Below, one piece after another: positions 15,711 through 23,184 of a stretch of 64,000 nucleotides of DNA. The notes beneath the pieces were generated by a model. That model was not told the origin of the DNA. It searched no databases and saw nothing but the letters and a program-made list of their open reading frames with translations. Made by a program: the position numbers and the translations under genes. Position 1 is the first letter of the stretch. The number at the start of each line of letters is the position of its first letter. The stretch comes from CAZKGE01 sp964636405 (GTDB lineage: Bacteria > Bacillota > Clostridia > Christensenellales > CAG-138), in contig CAZWSI010000002.1 of the NCBI GenBank assembly GCA_964636405.1, forward strand, positions 67,451-131,450. The letters run 5' to 3'.

Positions 15711-17333
15711 ATGGAAGCATTTGATATCGTCATAATCGGCGCGGGCCCGGCGGGGCTTGCGGCAGCGGCCGAGGCAAAGCGGCGGGGCGCAAAGCGCGTG
15801 CTCGTGCTCGAGCGCAATCCCGTGCCCGGCGGCATTCTCAATCAGTGCATCCACGACGGCTTCGGCGTAACCCGCTTTGGCGAGGCGCTCTCCGGGCCGG
15901 AGTACGTCGCCCGCTTCCTCGCGGACGCGGAAAGCCTGGGCGTGGAAATCCGCTGCGGCACGATGGTGCTGCGCGTATCCCCGGAGCGCGTGGTCACCTG
16001 CGCGGCGCGCGGCGGACAATATACCTTGCGGGCGGGCGCAATCGTGCTTGCCACCGGCTGCCGCGAGCGCACGCGGGGCGCCATCGGCGTGCCCGGCACA
16101 CGCCCGGCTGGCATCTATACGGCGGGCGTTGTGCAGCATTTGGTGAATCTTCAAAACATCGCCGTGGGCAAGCGCGCGGTCATACTCGGCTCGGGCGATA
16201 TCGGGCTGATTATGGCGCGCCGGCTCACGCTCGAGGGCATGGAGGTTCCCTGCGTGCTCGAGAAGCTGCCCTATTGCAGCGGTCTTCCGCGCAATGTGCG
16301 CCAGTGCCTGGACGATTACGGCATCCCGCTCCGCCTTGCCACCACGGTGGTGGATATCGAGGGCATGCCGCATCTGACGGCCGTCGTCGCCGCGGAGGTG
16401 GATGAAACGGGCACGCCCAAAATGGAAACCACGCGGCGCATCCCCTGCGATACGCTCATCCTCTCCGTGGGCCTCATCCCCGAAAACGAGCTGGCGCGGG
16501 CCTGCGGCGTGGCCATGGATCCCATAACGGGCGGCGCGCGCGTGGACGGGCGGCTGATGACAAGCGTGCCGGGTATCTTCTCCTGCGGAAACGCCCTGCA
16601 TGTGCACGATCTGGTGGATATGGTGTCCGCCGAGGCCGAAACGGCTGCGGCGGGCGCGTGCGCCTATTTGGCGGGCGCGCATGATCGCCCCCTGCTGCCC
16701 GTTACGGCGGGCGAGGGCGTGCGCTACGTGCTGCCGCGCACACTTGCAGCAAGCACGGAAACGACGCTCTCTCTGCGCGTGCGCGCGCCGGGCCGGGCGC
16801 AAAGCGTGCTCGTGCGCGCGGGCGAAACGCTGCTTGCCGAAAAAAAGCTGTTGCGGCTCACCCCGGCGGAGATGATCCGCATTCCCCTGCCCGCTCTCTC
16901 CGCGGACACGGGGCCGATTACGGTCACGCTCCGGCAGGACGAGGACGCTCGCCCGTCCGTTTCCGGGGCAAACGAAATGATCTGCACCGTGTGCCCCAAC
17001 GGCTGTACGCTTTTGCCCGTGTGGACGGAGCAGGAGGACGGCGCGCGCACGCTTGCGGTCGAGGGTGCGCGCTGCAAGCGCGGCCGGGCCTTTTGCGAAT
17101 GCGAGCTGACCGACCCGCGCCGCACGCTCACCACGACCATCCGCATTCTGGGCGGCGAGTTGCCGCTCGTGCCCGTGCGCAGCGAGGGAACCTTCCCCAA
17201 GGCGAAGCTAAGGGAGCTCGTCCGCTCGCTCAACGCGCGCACGCTCTCCGCGCCGCTTGCACAGGGCGAAACGGCGGCAGTGGAGCTGGACGTACCGCTG
17301 CTGGTTTCGAGAGCCGTTAAGCGCGCGGACTGA
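15711..17333 (+). CDS. GlpB-like NAD(P)/FAD oxidoreductase fused to DUF1667 domain
   Basis: 540 residues. Residues about 1-330 form a pyridine-nucleotide-disulfide-type flavoprotein (IIGAGPAGLAAAAEAKRR; ATGCRERTRGA; VPGIFSCGNALHVHDLVD). The last ~120 residues start MICTVCPNGCTLLPV and contain GARCKRGRAFC, the Cys pattern of DUF1667. In many Clostridia these are two adjacent genes after glpA; here they are one protein, joined by a roughly 90-residue linker domain. Last gene of the operon; the stop is only about 4 bases before the -35 box of the hut promoter. Confidence 0.88.
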   Translation: MEAFDIVIIGAGPAGLAAAAEAKRRGAKRVLVLERNPVPGGILNQCIHDGFGVTRFGEALSGPEYVARFLADAESLGVEIRCGTMVLRVSPERVVTCAARGGQYTLRAGAIVLATGCRERTRGAIGVPGTRPAGIYTAGVVQHLVNLQNIAVGKRAVILGSGDIGLIMARRLTLEGMEVPCVLEKLPYCSGLPRNVRQCLDDYGIPLRLATTVVDIEGMPHLTAVVAAEVDETGTPKMETTRRIPCDTLILSVGLIPENELARACGVAMDPITGGARVDGRLMTSVPGIFSCGNALHVHDLVDMVSAEAETAAAGACAYLAGAHDRPLLPVTAGEGVRYVLPRTLAASTETTLSLRVRAPGRAQSVLVRAGETLLAEKKLLRLTPAEMIRIPLPALSADTGPITVTLRQDEDARPSVSGANEMICTVCPNGCTLLPVWTEQEDGARTLAVEGARCKRGRAFCECELTDPRRTLTTTIRILGGELPLVPVRSEGTFPKAKLRELVRSLNARTLSAPLAQGETAAVELDVPLLVSRAVKRAD

Positions 17334-17336
17334 CGC

Positions 17337-17365
17337 TTGACTTTTCCCCGCGCGGGTGCTAGGGT
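17337..17365 (+). promoter_or_regulatory. Promoter of the histidine-utilisation operon
   Basis: TTGACT (17337-17342) and TAGGGT (17360-17365) with a 17-base spacer. The predicted transcription start near 17372 leaves a leader of almost 200 bases before hutH, with clear RNA structure potential. Confidence 0.6.
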
Positions 17366-17372
17366 AAGAGTG

Positions 17373-17483
17373 TCTTGTTGCGCATTGCGCCTGGGCGGCA
17401 CGCGCGCAAACGGAACCCTTGGCTTTCCCATTCTCAATCGAGGGGGCGTAAGCGATGCGTCGTCGCACGGCGGCCGAACAAGA
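17373..17483 (+). promoter_or_regulatory. Structured 5' leader of hutH (possible riboswitch-like element)
   Basis: TCTTGTT (17373-17379) at the predicted 5' end of the RNA pairs perfectly with AACAAGA (17477-17483), enclosing 97 bases like a P1 helix. Inside, TTGCGC (17385-17390) can pair with GCGCAA (17403-17408), and CCCTT with GAGGG further on. A terminator-like hairpin follows at 17503. The layout (closed domain, then terminator, then gene) is that of a regulated leader. No known riboswitch consensus was recognised, so ligand and function are open. Confidence 0.4.
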
Positions 17484-17502
17484 AAATAGGATGCAGCGCA
17501 AA

Positions 17503-17540
17503 GCGGCGGGCCGAGAAGGCCCGCCGCTCTTTCTGCTTTA
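17503..17540 (+). terminator. Terminator-like hairpin in the hutH leader
   Basis: GCGGCGGGCC (17503-17512) pairs perfectly with GGCCCGCCGC (17518-17527) around a five-base loop, followed by a T-rich stretch TCTTTCTGCTTT. It lies 27 bases upstream of the hutH start, in the right place for transcription attenuation. Confidence 0.7.
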
Positions 17541-17566
17541 ACGCATTAAAGCGACGGAGGAAGAAC

Positions 17567-19123
17567 ATGGATAGCGAACCCATTCTGATCACAGGAAACG
17601 ATCTTACGCTCGATGCGCTCGCGGCCGTGTGCCGCCACGGCGCAAAGGCCGTACTCTCAAGCGAGGCGCGCGCAAACGTCGCGCGCTCGCGCGCCGTTGT
17701 GGAGCGGCTTTTGGAAAAAAATCAGGTGGTCTACGGCGTGACGACCGGCGTTGGCAAGTTTGCGGACGTGGTGATCACGGCGGAGGAGTCCCGCACGCTG
17801 CAAAAGAACCTGATTATTTCGCACGCCGTGGGCGCGGGCGACCCCTTCCCAGAGGAGGTCGTGCGCGGCATGATGCTGCTGCGGGTCAATAACCTCGCCA
17901 AGGGCTTTTCCGGCGTGCGGCCCGTCATACTGGATACGCTGCTTTCCATGCTTAACGCGGGCGTGATCCCCATTGTGCCCGAAAAGGGCTCCCTTGGCGC
18001 GAGCGGCGATCTTGTGCCCCTTTCGCACATGGTGCTGCCCATGCTGGGCGAGGGCAAAGCCGCTTATCAGGGCGCGGTCTACGCGGGCGCCGCGGCCATG
18101 GCGAAGGCGGGCATCCCGCTCGTGGAGCTTTCCGCCAAGGAGGGCCTCGCGCTCATCAACGGCACGCAGGCCATGACCGCCGTGGGCGCGCTGACCGTAT
18201 ACGACGCAATCGACCTCATCCAGACGGTCGATCTGGCCGTGGCCATGAGCTTTGAGGCGCATCGGGGCGTGGCGGACGCGCTCGACCCCCGGCTGCACGC
18301 GACCCGCGCGCACGCGGGGCAGTTGGCAAGCGCGGCGCAGATTGCGCGGCTGCTGAAGGGGAGCCGCAACGTTACGCGGCAGGGCGAATTGCGCATTCAG
18401 GACGCGTATTCCCTCCGCTGCGCCCCGCAGGTGCACGGCGCGAGCCGCGACGCCATTGCTTATGTGGCGGCCAAGGTCGAAATCGAAATGAATTCCGTCA
18501 CCGATAACCCCATCCTCTTTTCCGACCCGGACGCTGGCATATCGGGCGGCAATTTCCACGGACAGCCCGTGGCGCTGGCGTTCGATTTTCTGGGTATCGC
18601 GCTGGCGGAGCTTGCCGATATCTCCGAGCGCCGCATCGAGCGCATGGTCAACGCCGCGCTTTCCGGCCTGCCCGCCTTCTTAACGCGGGACGGCGGCGTA
18701 AACTCCGGCTTTATGATCGTCCAGTACACGGCGGCGGCGCTCGTTTCCGAAAACAAGGTGCTCGCGCACCCCGCCAGCGTCGACAGCATCCCCTCCTCCG
18801 CCAATCAGGAGGATCATGTGAGCATGGGCACGATCGCAGCCCGCAAGGCGCGGGAAATTTTGGAAAACACGCGCCGTGTGCTCGCCATGGAGCTCATGTG
18901 CGCATGTCAGGCCATCGATCTGGGCGAGGAGCGCGCGTCGCTTGGCGCGGGCACGGCGGAGGCCTACCGCGTCGTGCGGGAAAAGGTGGAGGAGCTAAAA
19001 ACCGACCGACCGCTGTATGAGGATATCAACCGCTGTGAAGGCGTGCTCTCCGACCGCTCCCTGCTCGCCCGCGTGGCCGCCGCCGTCGGCCCGTTTGCGC
19101 CGCTCACGGAGGAAAAAGCTTGA
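17567..19123 (+). CDS. hutH: Histidine ammonia-lyase
   Basis: 518 residues, the usual length. The MIO prosthetic group forms from Ala145-Ser146-Gly147 in GSLGASGDLVPLSH. Other family motifs are YGVTTGVGKF, EGLALINGTQ, QDAYSLRCAPQVHGA, DNPILF and SANQEDHVSMG. The enzyme removes ammonia from L-histidine to give urocanate. The start at 17567 has GGAGGAAGAAC directly upstream; the frame is open further upstream but that part is the leader RNA. First gene of the hut operon. Confidence 0.97.
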   Translation: MDSEPILITGNDLTLDALAAVCRHGAKAVLSSEARANVARSRAVVERLLEKNQVVYGVTTGVGKFADVVITAEESRTLQKNLIISHAVGAGDPFPEEVVRGMMLLRVNNLAKGFSGVRPVILDTLLSMLNAGVIPIVPEKGSLGASGDLVPLSHMVLPMLGEGKAAYQGAVYAGAAAMAKAGIPLVELSAKEGLALINGTQAMTAVGALTVYDAIDLIQTVDLAVAMSFEAHRGVADALDPRLHATRAHAGQLASAAQIARLLKGSRNVTRQGELRIQDAYSLRCAPQVHGASRDAIAYVAAKVEIEMNSVTDNPILFSDPDAGISGGNFHGQPVALAFDFLGIALAELADISERRIERMVNAALSGLPAFLTRDGGVNSGFMIVQYTAAALVSENKVLAHPASVDSIPSSANQEDHVSMGTIAARKAREILENTRRVLAMELMCACQAIDLGEERASLGAGTAEAYRVVREKVEELKTDRPLYEDINRCEGVLSDRSLLARVAAAVGPFAPLTEEKA

Positions 19124-19143
19124 AAGTCAAAGCTTTCAAGCTT
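19116..19143 (+). terminator. Hairpin overlapping the hutH stop codon
   Basis: AAGCTTGAAAG (19116-19126) and CTTTCAAGCTT (19133-19143) form a perfect 11-base inverted repeat with a 6-base loop that includes the hutH stop. A weak CACGTTTTA tail follows. It may reduce read-through into the asparaginase gene or protect the hutH mRNA end. Confidence 0.5.
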
Positions 19144-19219
19144 CACGTTTTATGGCTTTTGCCGCAGAAGGCGGCAATTTCGCTGACGCGGAACCAGCCC
19201 CCATTCCGCTAGAAAGGAT

Positions 19220-19239
19220 GCTTTCGCGGCTGCGAAAGC
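19220..19239 (+). promoter_or_regulatory. Hairpin just before the asparaginase start
   Basis: GCTTTCGC (19220-19227) pairs with GCGAAAGC (19232-19239) around GGCT, ending 13 bases before the ATG at 19253. No clear Shine-Dalgarno lies between hairpin and start; AGAAAGG sits just upstream of the left arm. It may tune translation of the downstream gene. Confidence 0.35.
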
Positions 19240-19252
19240 TATAGAAATAAGT

Positions 19253-20248
19253 ATGAATATTTTGCTGCTCACAACCGGCGGCACCATCGCCTCGCGCGAG
19301 AGCGGAAACGGCCTTGCGCCTTCCATGACCTCCGGCGAAATGCTGGCCTATTTGGGCGATATGAACCCGGATCACCACATCGAGCATGCGGAGCTGCTCA
19401 ATCTGGACAGCTCCAACATCCAGCCCGAGGAATGGCAGGCCATGGCCGCGCGCATCAAAAGCGCCCTGCCCGCCTACGACGGCATTCTTGTGACCCACGG
19501 CACGGACACCATGGCCTACAGCGCGGCGGCCCTCTCCTTCATGCTGCAAAATCTGAACAAAAGCGTGGTGCTCACAGGCGCGCAGTTGCCCGTGGAGAGC
19601 CCGCTTTCGGACGCGAAGACCAATCTTTACACCGCCCTTGCGGCCATCGAGGCGGGCATTCGCGGCGTTACGGTAGCCTTTGACCGCAAGATCATCAACG
19701 GCACGCGCGCGGTAAAGGTGAGCACCCTTGGCTTTAACGCCTTTGAAAGCGTCAACGCGCCCTGCATGGCGGAGGTGCTGGCCGACGGGCTGCGGGTGCG
19801 GGCGCGGGAAACCGCGCCTTACGACCCCGCCGCGCCGCTGCGCTATTACGACCGGCTGGAAAAAAACGTGTTTTTGCTCAAGCTCGTGCCCGGCACAAAT
19901 CCCGCCATATTCGACGCGCTGGAAACGATTGGCTATAAGGGGCTGGTGCTCGAGTGCTTCGGCTCGGGCGGGCTGCACGTGCTTAACCGAAACCTGCTCG
20001 AAAAAATCGAACGGCTCACAGGGCGCGGCGTGCCCGTGGTGGCGTGCAGCCAGTGCCTGTATGAGCGCTGCGACCTGTCCATCTACGACGTGGGGCAAAA
20101 GCTGCTTGCGCGGCACGTCATCCCCGCCCGGGACATGACCACCGAAGCCGCCGTGGTCAAGCTCATGTGGGCGCTTGGGCAGACCGATAAGATGGAGCGC
20201 ATTCGCGAAGTGTTTGCCGCAAGCTTTGTCGGCGAGGTTGCGCCGTAA
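19253..20248 (+). CDS. ansA: L-asparaginase (type I, cytoplasmic)
   Basis: 331 residues without signal peptide. Both catalytic threonine motifs are present: LLTTGGTIASRESG near the N terminus and ILVTHGTDTMAYSA about residue 80. The length and the C-terminal domain fit the AnsA/type I family. It hydrolyses L-asparagine to aspartate and ammonia; some members also act on glutamine. It is embedded between hutH and hutU, so it is co-expressed with histidine breakdown and would add to amino-acid catabolism. No strong ribosome binding site is visible, unlike the other genes here. Confidence 0.9.
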   Translation: MNILLLTTGGTIASRESGNGLAPSMTSGEMLAYLGDMNPDHHIEHAELLNLDSSNIQPEEWQAMAARIKSALPAYDGILVTHGTDTMAYSAAALSFMLQNLNKSVVLTGAQLPVESPLSDAKTNLYTALAAIEAGIRGVTVAFDRKIINGTRAVKVSTLGFNAFESVNAPCMAEVLADGLRVRARETAPYDPAAPLRYYDRLEKNVFLLKLVPGTNPAIFDALETIGYKGLVLECFGSGGLHVLNRNLLEKIERLTGRGVPVVACSQCLYERCDLSIYDVGQKLLARHVIPARDMTTEAAVVKLMWALGQTDKMERIREVFAASFVGEVAP

Positions 20249-20274
20249 TCCCCCCGAACCGAAAGGAGGCCCTC

Positions 20275-22281
20275 ATGCCCGATACGCCCATATCCATCTC
20301 CCTTTGCGAGGAATTGCCGAAATACCCGGCGTTCGATCCGAGCGTGCGGCGCGCGCCGAGGCGCACGTCCAAGCTTTCCGCCTCCGATACGGCGCTGGCG
20401 CTGAAAAACGCGCTCCGCTATGTACCCACGCGCTTTCACGAGCGGCTCGCGCCGGAGTTTTTGGACGAGCTCAAGACCCGGGGCCGCATTTACGGCTACC
20501 GCTTTATGCCCAAGGAGCCGCTCTGCGGCAAGCCCATCGACGCGTACAAGGGGCGCTGCGTCGAAGGCAAGGCCTTTCAGGTGATGATCGACAACAATCT
20601 CGATCCGCGCGTGGCGCTCTACCCCTACGAGCTCGTCACCTACGGTGAGACGGGACAGGTCTGCCAAAACTGGATGCAGTACCGGCTCATCAAGCAATAC
20701 CTCGAGCAACTAACCGGCGAGCAAACCCTCGTGCTCTTCTCCGGGCATCCAGTGGGGCTCTTTCGTTCGCACAAAACGAGCCCGCGCGTGATGCTCACCA
20801 ACGGCCTCATGGTCGGCATGTACGATAATCCCGACGATTGGGCGCGGGCCACCGCCATGGGCGTATCCAGCTACGGTCAGATGACTGCGGGCGGCTGGAT
20901 GTACATCGGCCCGCAGGGCATTGTGCACGGAACCTTTAACACGCTCCTCAACGCGGGCAGGCTCAAGCTGGGCGTCCCGGCGGACGGCGATCTGCGCGGA
21001 AAGCTCTTTGTCAGCTCCGGCCTTGGCGGCATGAGCGGCGCGCAGCCCAAGGCGGCGGAGATTGCGGGCGGCGTGGGCATAATCGCGGAGGTGGACCTCA
21101 GCCGCATCGAAACGCGGCGCGCGCAGGGCTGGGTGCGGCTTGTGACGGACAGCGCGGAGGAGGCCTTCCGGCTTGCGCGCGCGGCCTGTACAAAAAAGGA
21201 GCCCTGCTCCATCGCTTTCCACGGCAACATTGTGGATTTGCTCCAGTACGCGGCGGATCACGGCGAGCCGATCGACCTGCTTTCGGATCAAACCTCGTGT
21301 CACGTTCCCTACGACGGCGGCTACTGCCCGCAGGGGCTCAGCTATTCCGAGCGCACCGCGCTGCTTGAAGGCGACCCCGCCCGCTTTAGGACGCTTGTCA
21401 ACGAAAGCCTGCGCGCGCACTTCGCGCTCATTCACACGCTGGTTTCGCGGGGCGCATACTTTTTCGATTACGGCAACGCGTTCCTCAAGGCCGTGTTCGA
21501 CGCGGGCGTGACCGAGGTTGCCAAAAACGGCGAGAACCTCCGCGACGGCTTCATTTTCCCCTCCTATGTGGAGGATATCATGGGGCCCATGCTCTTTGAC
21601 TACGGCTACGGCCCCTTCCGCTGGTGCTGCTTAAGCGGCAAGCCCGAGGAGCTGCGCAAAACCGACCTTGCCGCCATGGACTGCATCGATCCGGGCCGCC
21701 GGGGGCAGGATCGGGACAACTACATCTGGCTGCGCGATGCGGAGAAGCACGCGCTCGTGGTCGGCACGCAGTGCCGCATCCTCTATCAGGACGCGGCGGG
21801 GCGGCTGGCCATCGCCCTTCGCTTTAACGATATGGTGCGGCGCGGGGAAATCGGCCCGGTCATGCTGGGACGCGATCACCATGATACGGGCGGCACGGAC
21901 TCCCCCTTCCGGGAGACGGCCAATATCCGCGACGGCTCGAACGTGACCGCCGACATGGCCGTGCAGTGCTTCGCGGGCAACGCCGCGCGGGGCATGAGCC
22001 TCGTGGCGCTCCATAACGGCGGCGGCGTGGGCATATCCAAGGGGATCAACGGCGGCTTTGGCATGGTGCTCGACGGAAGCGAGCGCGTGGACGAGATTTT
22101 ACGCGCCGCCATTCCCTTCGACGTGATGATCGGCGTGGCGCGCCGGAGCTGGGCGCGGCAGAGCGCGTCCATGGAGACGGCCGCCGCCTTTAACGCGGAG
22201 AACGCCGGCGGAAGCTGCATTACCCTCCCCTTTGCGGCGGACGACGCGCTCATTGCCAAAACCATGACAGGAAAGGAATAA
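20275..22281 (+). CDS. hutU: Urocanate hydratase (long form)
   Basis: 668 residues, about 110 more than the typical bacterial HutU (around 555) and close to the length of the eukaryotic enzyme. Family motifs include YETGQVCQNW-like YGETGQVCQNW, VVSSGLGGMSGAQ-like FVSSGLGGMSGAQPKAA, DQTSCHVPYDGGYCPQG, GLPCRI-like RWCCLSGKPEEL, and RDHHDTGGTDSPFRET with NGGGVGISKGINGG. It converts urocanate to 4-imidazolone-5-propionate using NAD as electrophile. AAAGGAGG stands 6 bases before the ATG. The extra length is at the N terminus and in internal loops. Confidence 0.95.
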   Translation: MPDTPISISLCEELPKYPAFDPSVRRAPRRTSKLSASDTALALKNALRYVPTRFHERLAPEFLDELKTRGRIYGYRFMPKEPLCGKPIDAYKGRCVEGKAFQVMIDNNLDPRVALYPYELVTYGETGQVCQNWMQYRLIKQYLEQLTGEQTLVLFSGHPVGLFRSHKTSPRVMLTNGLMVGMYDNPDDWARATAMGVSSYGQMTAGGWMYIGPQGIVHGTFNTLLNAGRLKLGVPADGDLRGKLFVSSGLGGMSGAQPKAAEIAGGVGIIAEVDLSRIETRRAQGWVRLVTDSAEEAFRLARAACTKKEPCSIAFHGNIVDLLQYAADHGEPIDLLSDQTSCHVPYDGGYCPQGLSYSERTALLEGDPARFRTLVNESLRAHFALIHTLVSRGAYFFDYGNAFLKAVFDAGVTEVAKNGENLRDGFIFPSYVEDIMGPMLFDYGYGPFRWCCLSGKPEELRKTDLAAMDCIDPGRRGQDRDNYIWLRDAEKHALVVGTQCRILYQDAAGRLAIALRFNDMVRRGEIGPVMLGRDHHDTGGTDSPFRETANIRDGSNVTADMAVQCFAGNAARGMSLVALHNGGGVGISKGINGGFGMVLDGSERVDEILRAAIPFDVMIGVARRSWARQSASMETAAAFNAENAGGSCITLPFAADDALIAKTMTGKE

Positions 22282-22287
22282 CGCTTG

Positions 22288-23184
22288 ATGGAACCCATAC
22301 TAGAATGCGTACCGAATTTTTCCGAGGGCCGCGACAAAACCGTGCTCGACCGCCTCGCGGCAAGCTTTTCCGTGCCGGGCGTAACGCTGCTGGATGTCAG
22401 CGCGGACGCGGATCACAACCGCTCGGTCTTTACGGTGATCGGCTCACAAAGCGGCCTCTTTGACGCGGTGCTTACGGCCATCGGCACGGCCGTGGAGACG
22501 ATCGACATGCAAAAGCACAGCGGCCAGCACCCGCGCATGGGCGCGGCGGACGTGGTTCCCTTTATCCCCGTGCGCGGCGCGACGCTTAGCGACGCAGACG
22601 CGCTCGCAAAACGCGTGGCCGCCGCCGCCGCCGAGCGTTACGCGCTGCCCATTTTCCTGTATGAGCGCTCCGCGGCCTCACCCCGGCGGGAGAACCTTGC
22701 CGACGTGCGCAAGGGCCAGTTTGAGGGCATGGCCGCTAAGCTTGCTTTGCCCGAATGGAAGCCGGACTTTGGCCCGGCGGCTCCGCACCCGACGGCGGGC
22801 GTAACGGCCGTGGGCGCGCGCATGCCGCTGATTGCCTATAACGTGAATTTGAGCACGGACAGGGTCGAGCTTGCAAACGACATCGCAAAAAAGCTGCGGC
22901 ATCTCAACGGCGGCTTTCGCTTTGTCAAGGCCATGGGCGTGTACCTTGCGGACAGAAAATGCGCGCAGGTATCCATGAACCTCACCAATTATCAAGGCAC
23001 TTCGATCTACCGCGTGCTGGAAACCATTCGCATGGAGGCCGCGCGCTACGGCGTTTCGGTAACAGGCAGCGAGATTGTCGGCCTAACGCCCGCCGAGGCG
23101 CTCCTTGACAGCGCGGCGTATTATTTGCAGCTCGAAGGCTTCAGCGCTTCGCAGGTGCTGGAAATGAGGCTGCTGGGCGAATGA
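22288..23184 (+). CDS. ftcD: Glutamate formimidoyltransferase
   Basis: 298 residues, the stand-alone transferase half of FTCD. CVPNFSEGRD at the N terminus, DADHNRSVFTVIG and HSGQHPRMGAADVVPFIPV with its active-site histidine are diagnostic; the C-terminal subdomain begins near AYNVNLSTDRVELANDIAKK. It moves the formimino group from formiminoglutamate to tetrahydrofolate. The ATG at 22288 is preferred over a TTG one codon upstream. The cyclodeaminase that would finish the reaction is not in this window. It ends in a 4-base overlap with hutI. Confidence 0.95.
   Translation: MEPILECVPNFSEGRDKTVLDRLAASFSVPGVTLLDVSADADHNRSVFTVIGSQSGLFDAVLTAIGTAVETIDMQKHSGQHPRMGAADVVPFIPVRGATLSDADALAKRVAAAAAERYALPIFLYERSAASPRRENLADVRKGQFEGMAAKLALPEWKPDFGPAAPHPTAGVTAVGARMPLIAYNVNLSTDRVELANDIAKKLRHLNGGFRFVKAMGVYLADRKCAQVSMNLTNYQGTSIYRVLETIRMEAARYGVSVTGSEIVGLTPAEALLDSAAYYLQLEGFSASQVLEMRLLGE

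Noticed and set aside
14856..16802. 648-codon minus-strand open frame opposite the flavin dehydrogenase genes
   Set aside because: Crosses two recognised genes, and is His/Arg/Ala-rich without any family motif.
17366..17566. T-box, ZTP, guanidine or THF riboswitch in the hut leader
   Set aside because: The T-box AGGGTGG core is missing; CCTGGGCGGC recalls part of the ZTP motif, but the required 5' half is not in the transcript; no other consensus matched.
17375..17566. N-terminal extension of HutH from an upstream start
   Set aside because: The in-frame extension covers the leader and terminator hairpin, is Arg-rich and lies outside the family; the start at 17567 has a good ribosome binding site.
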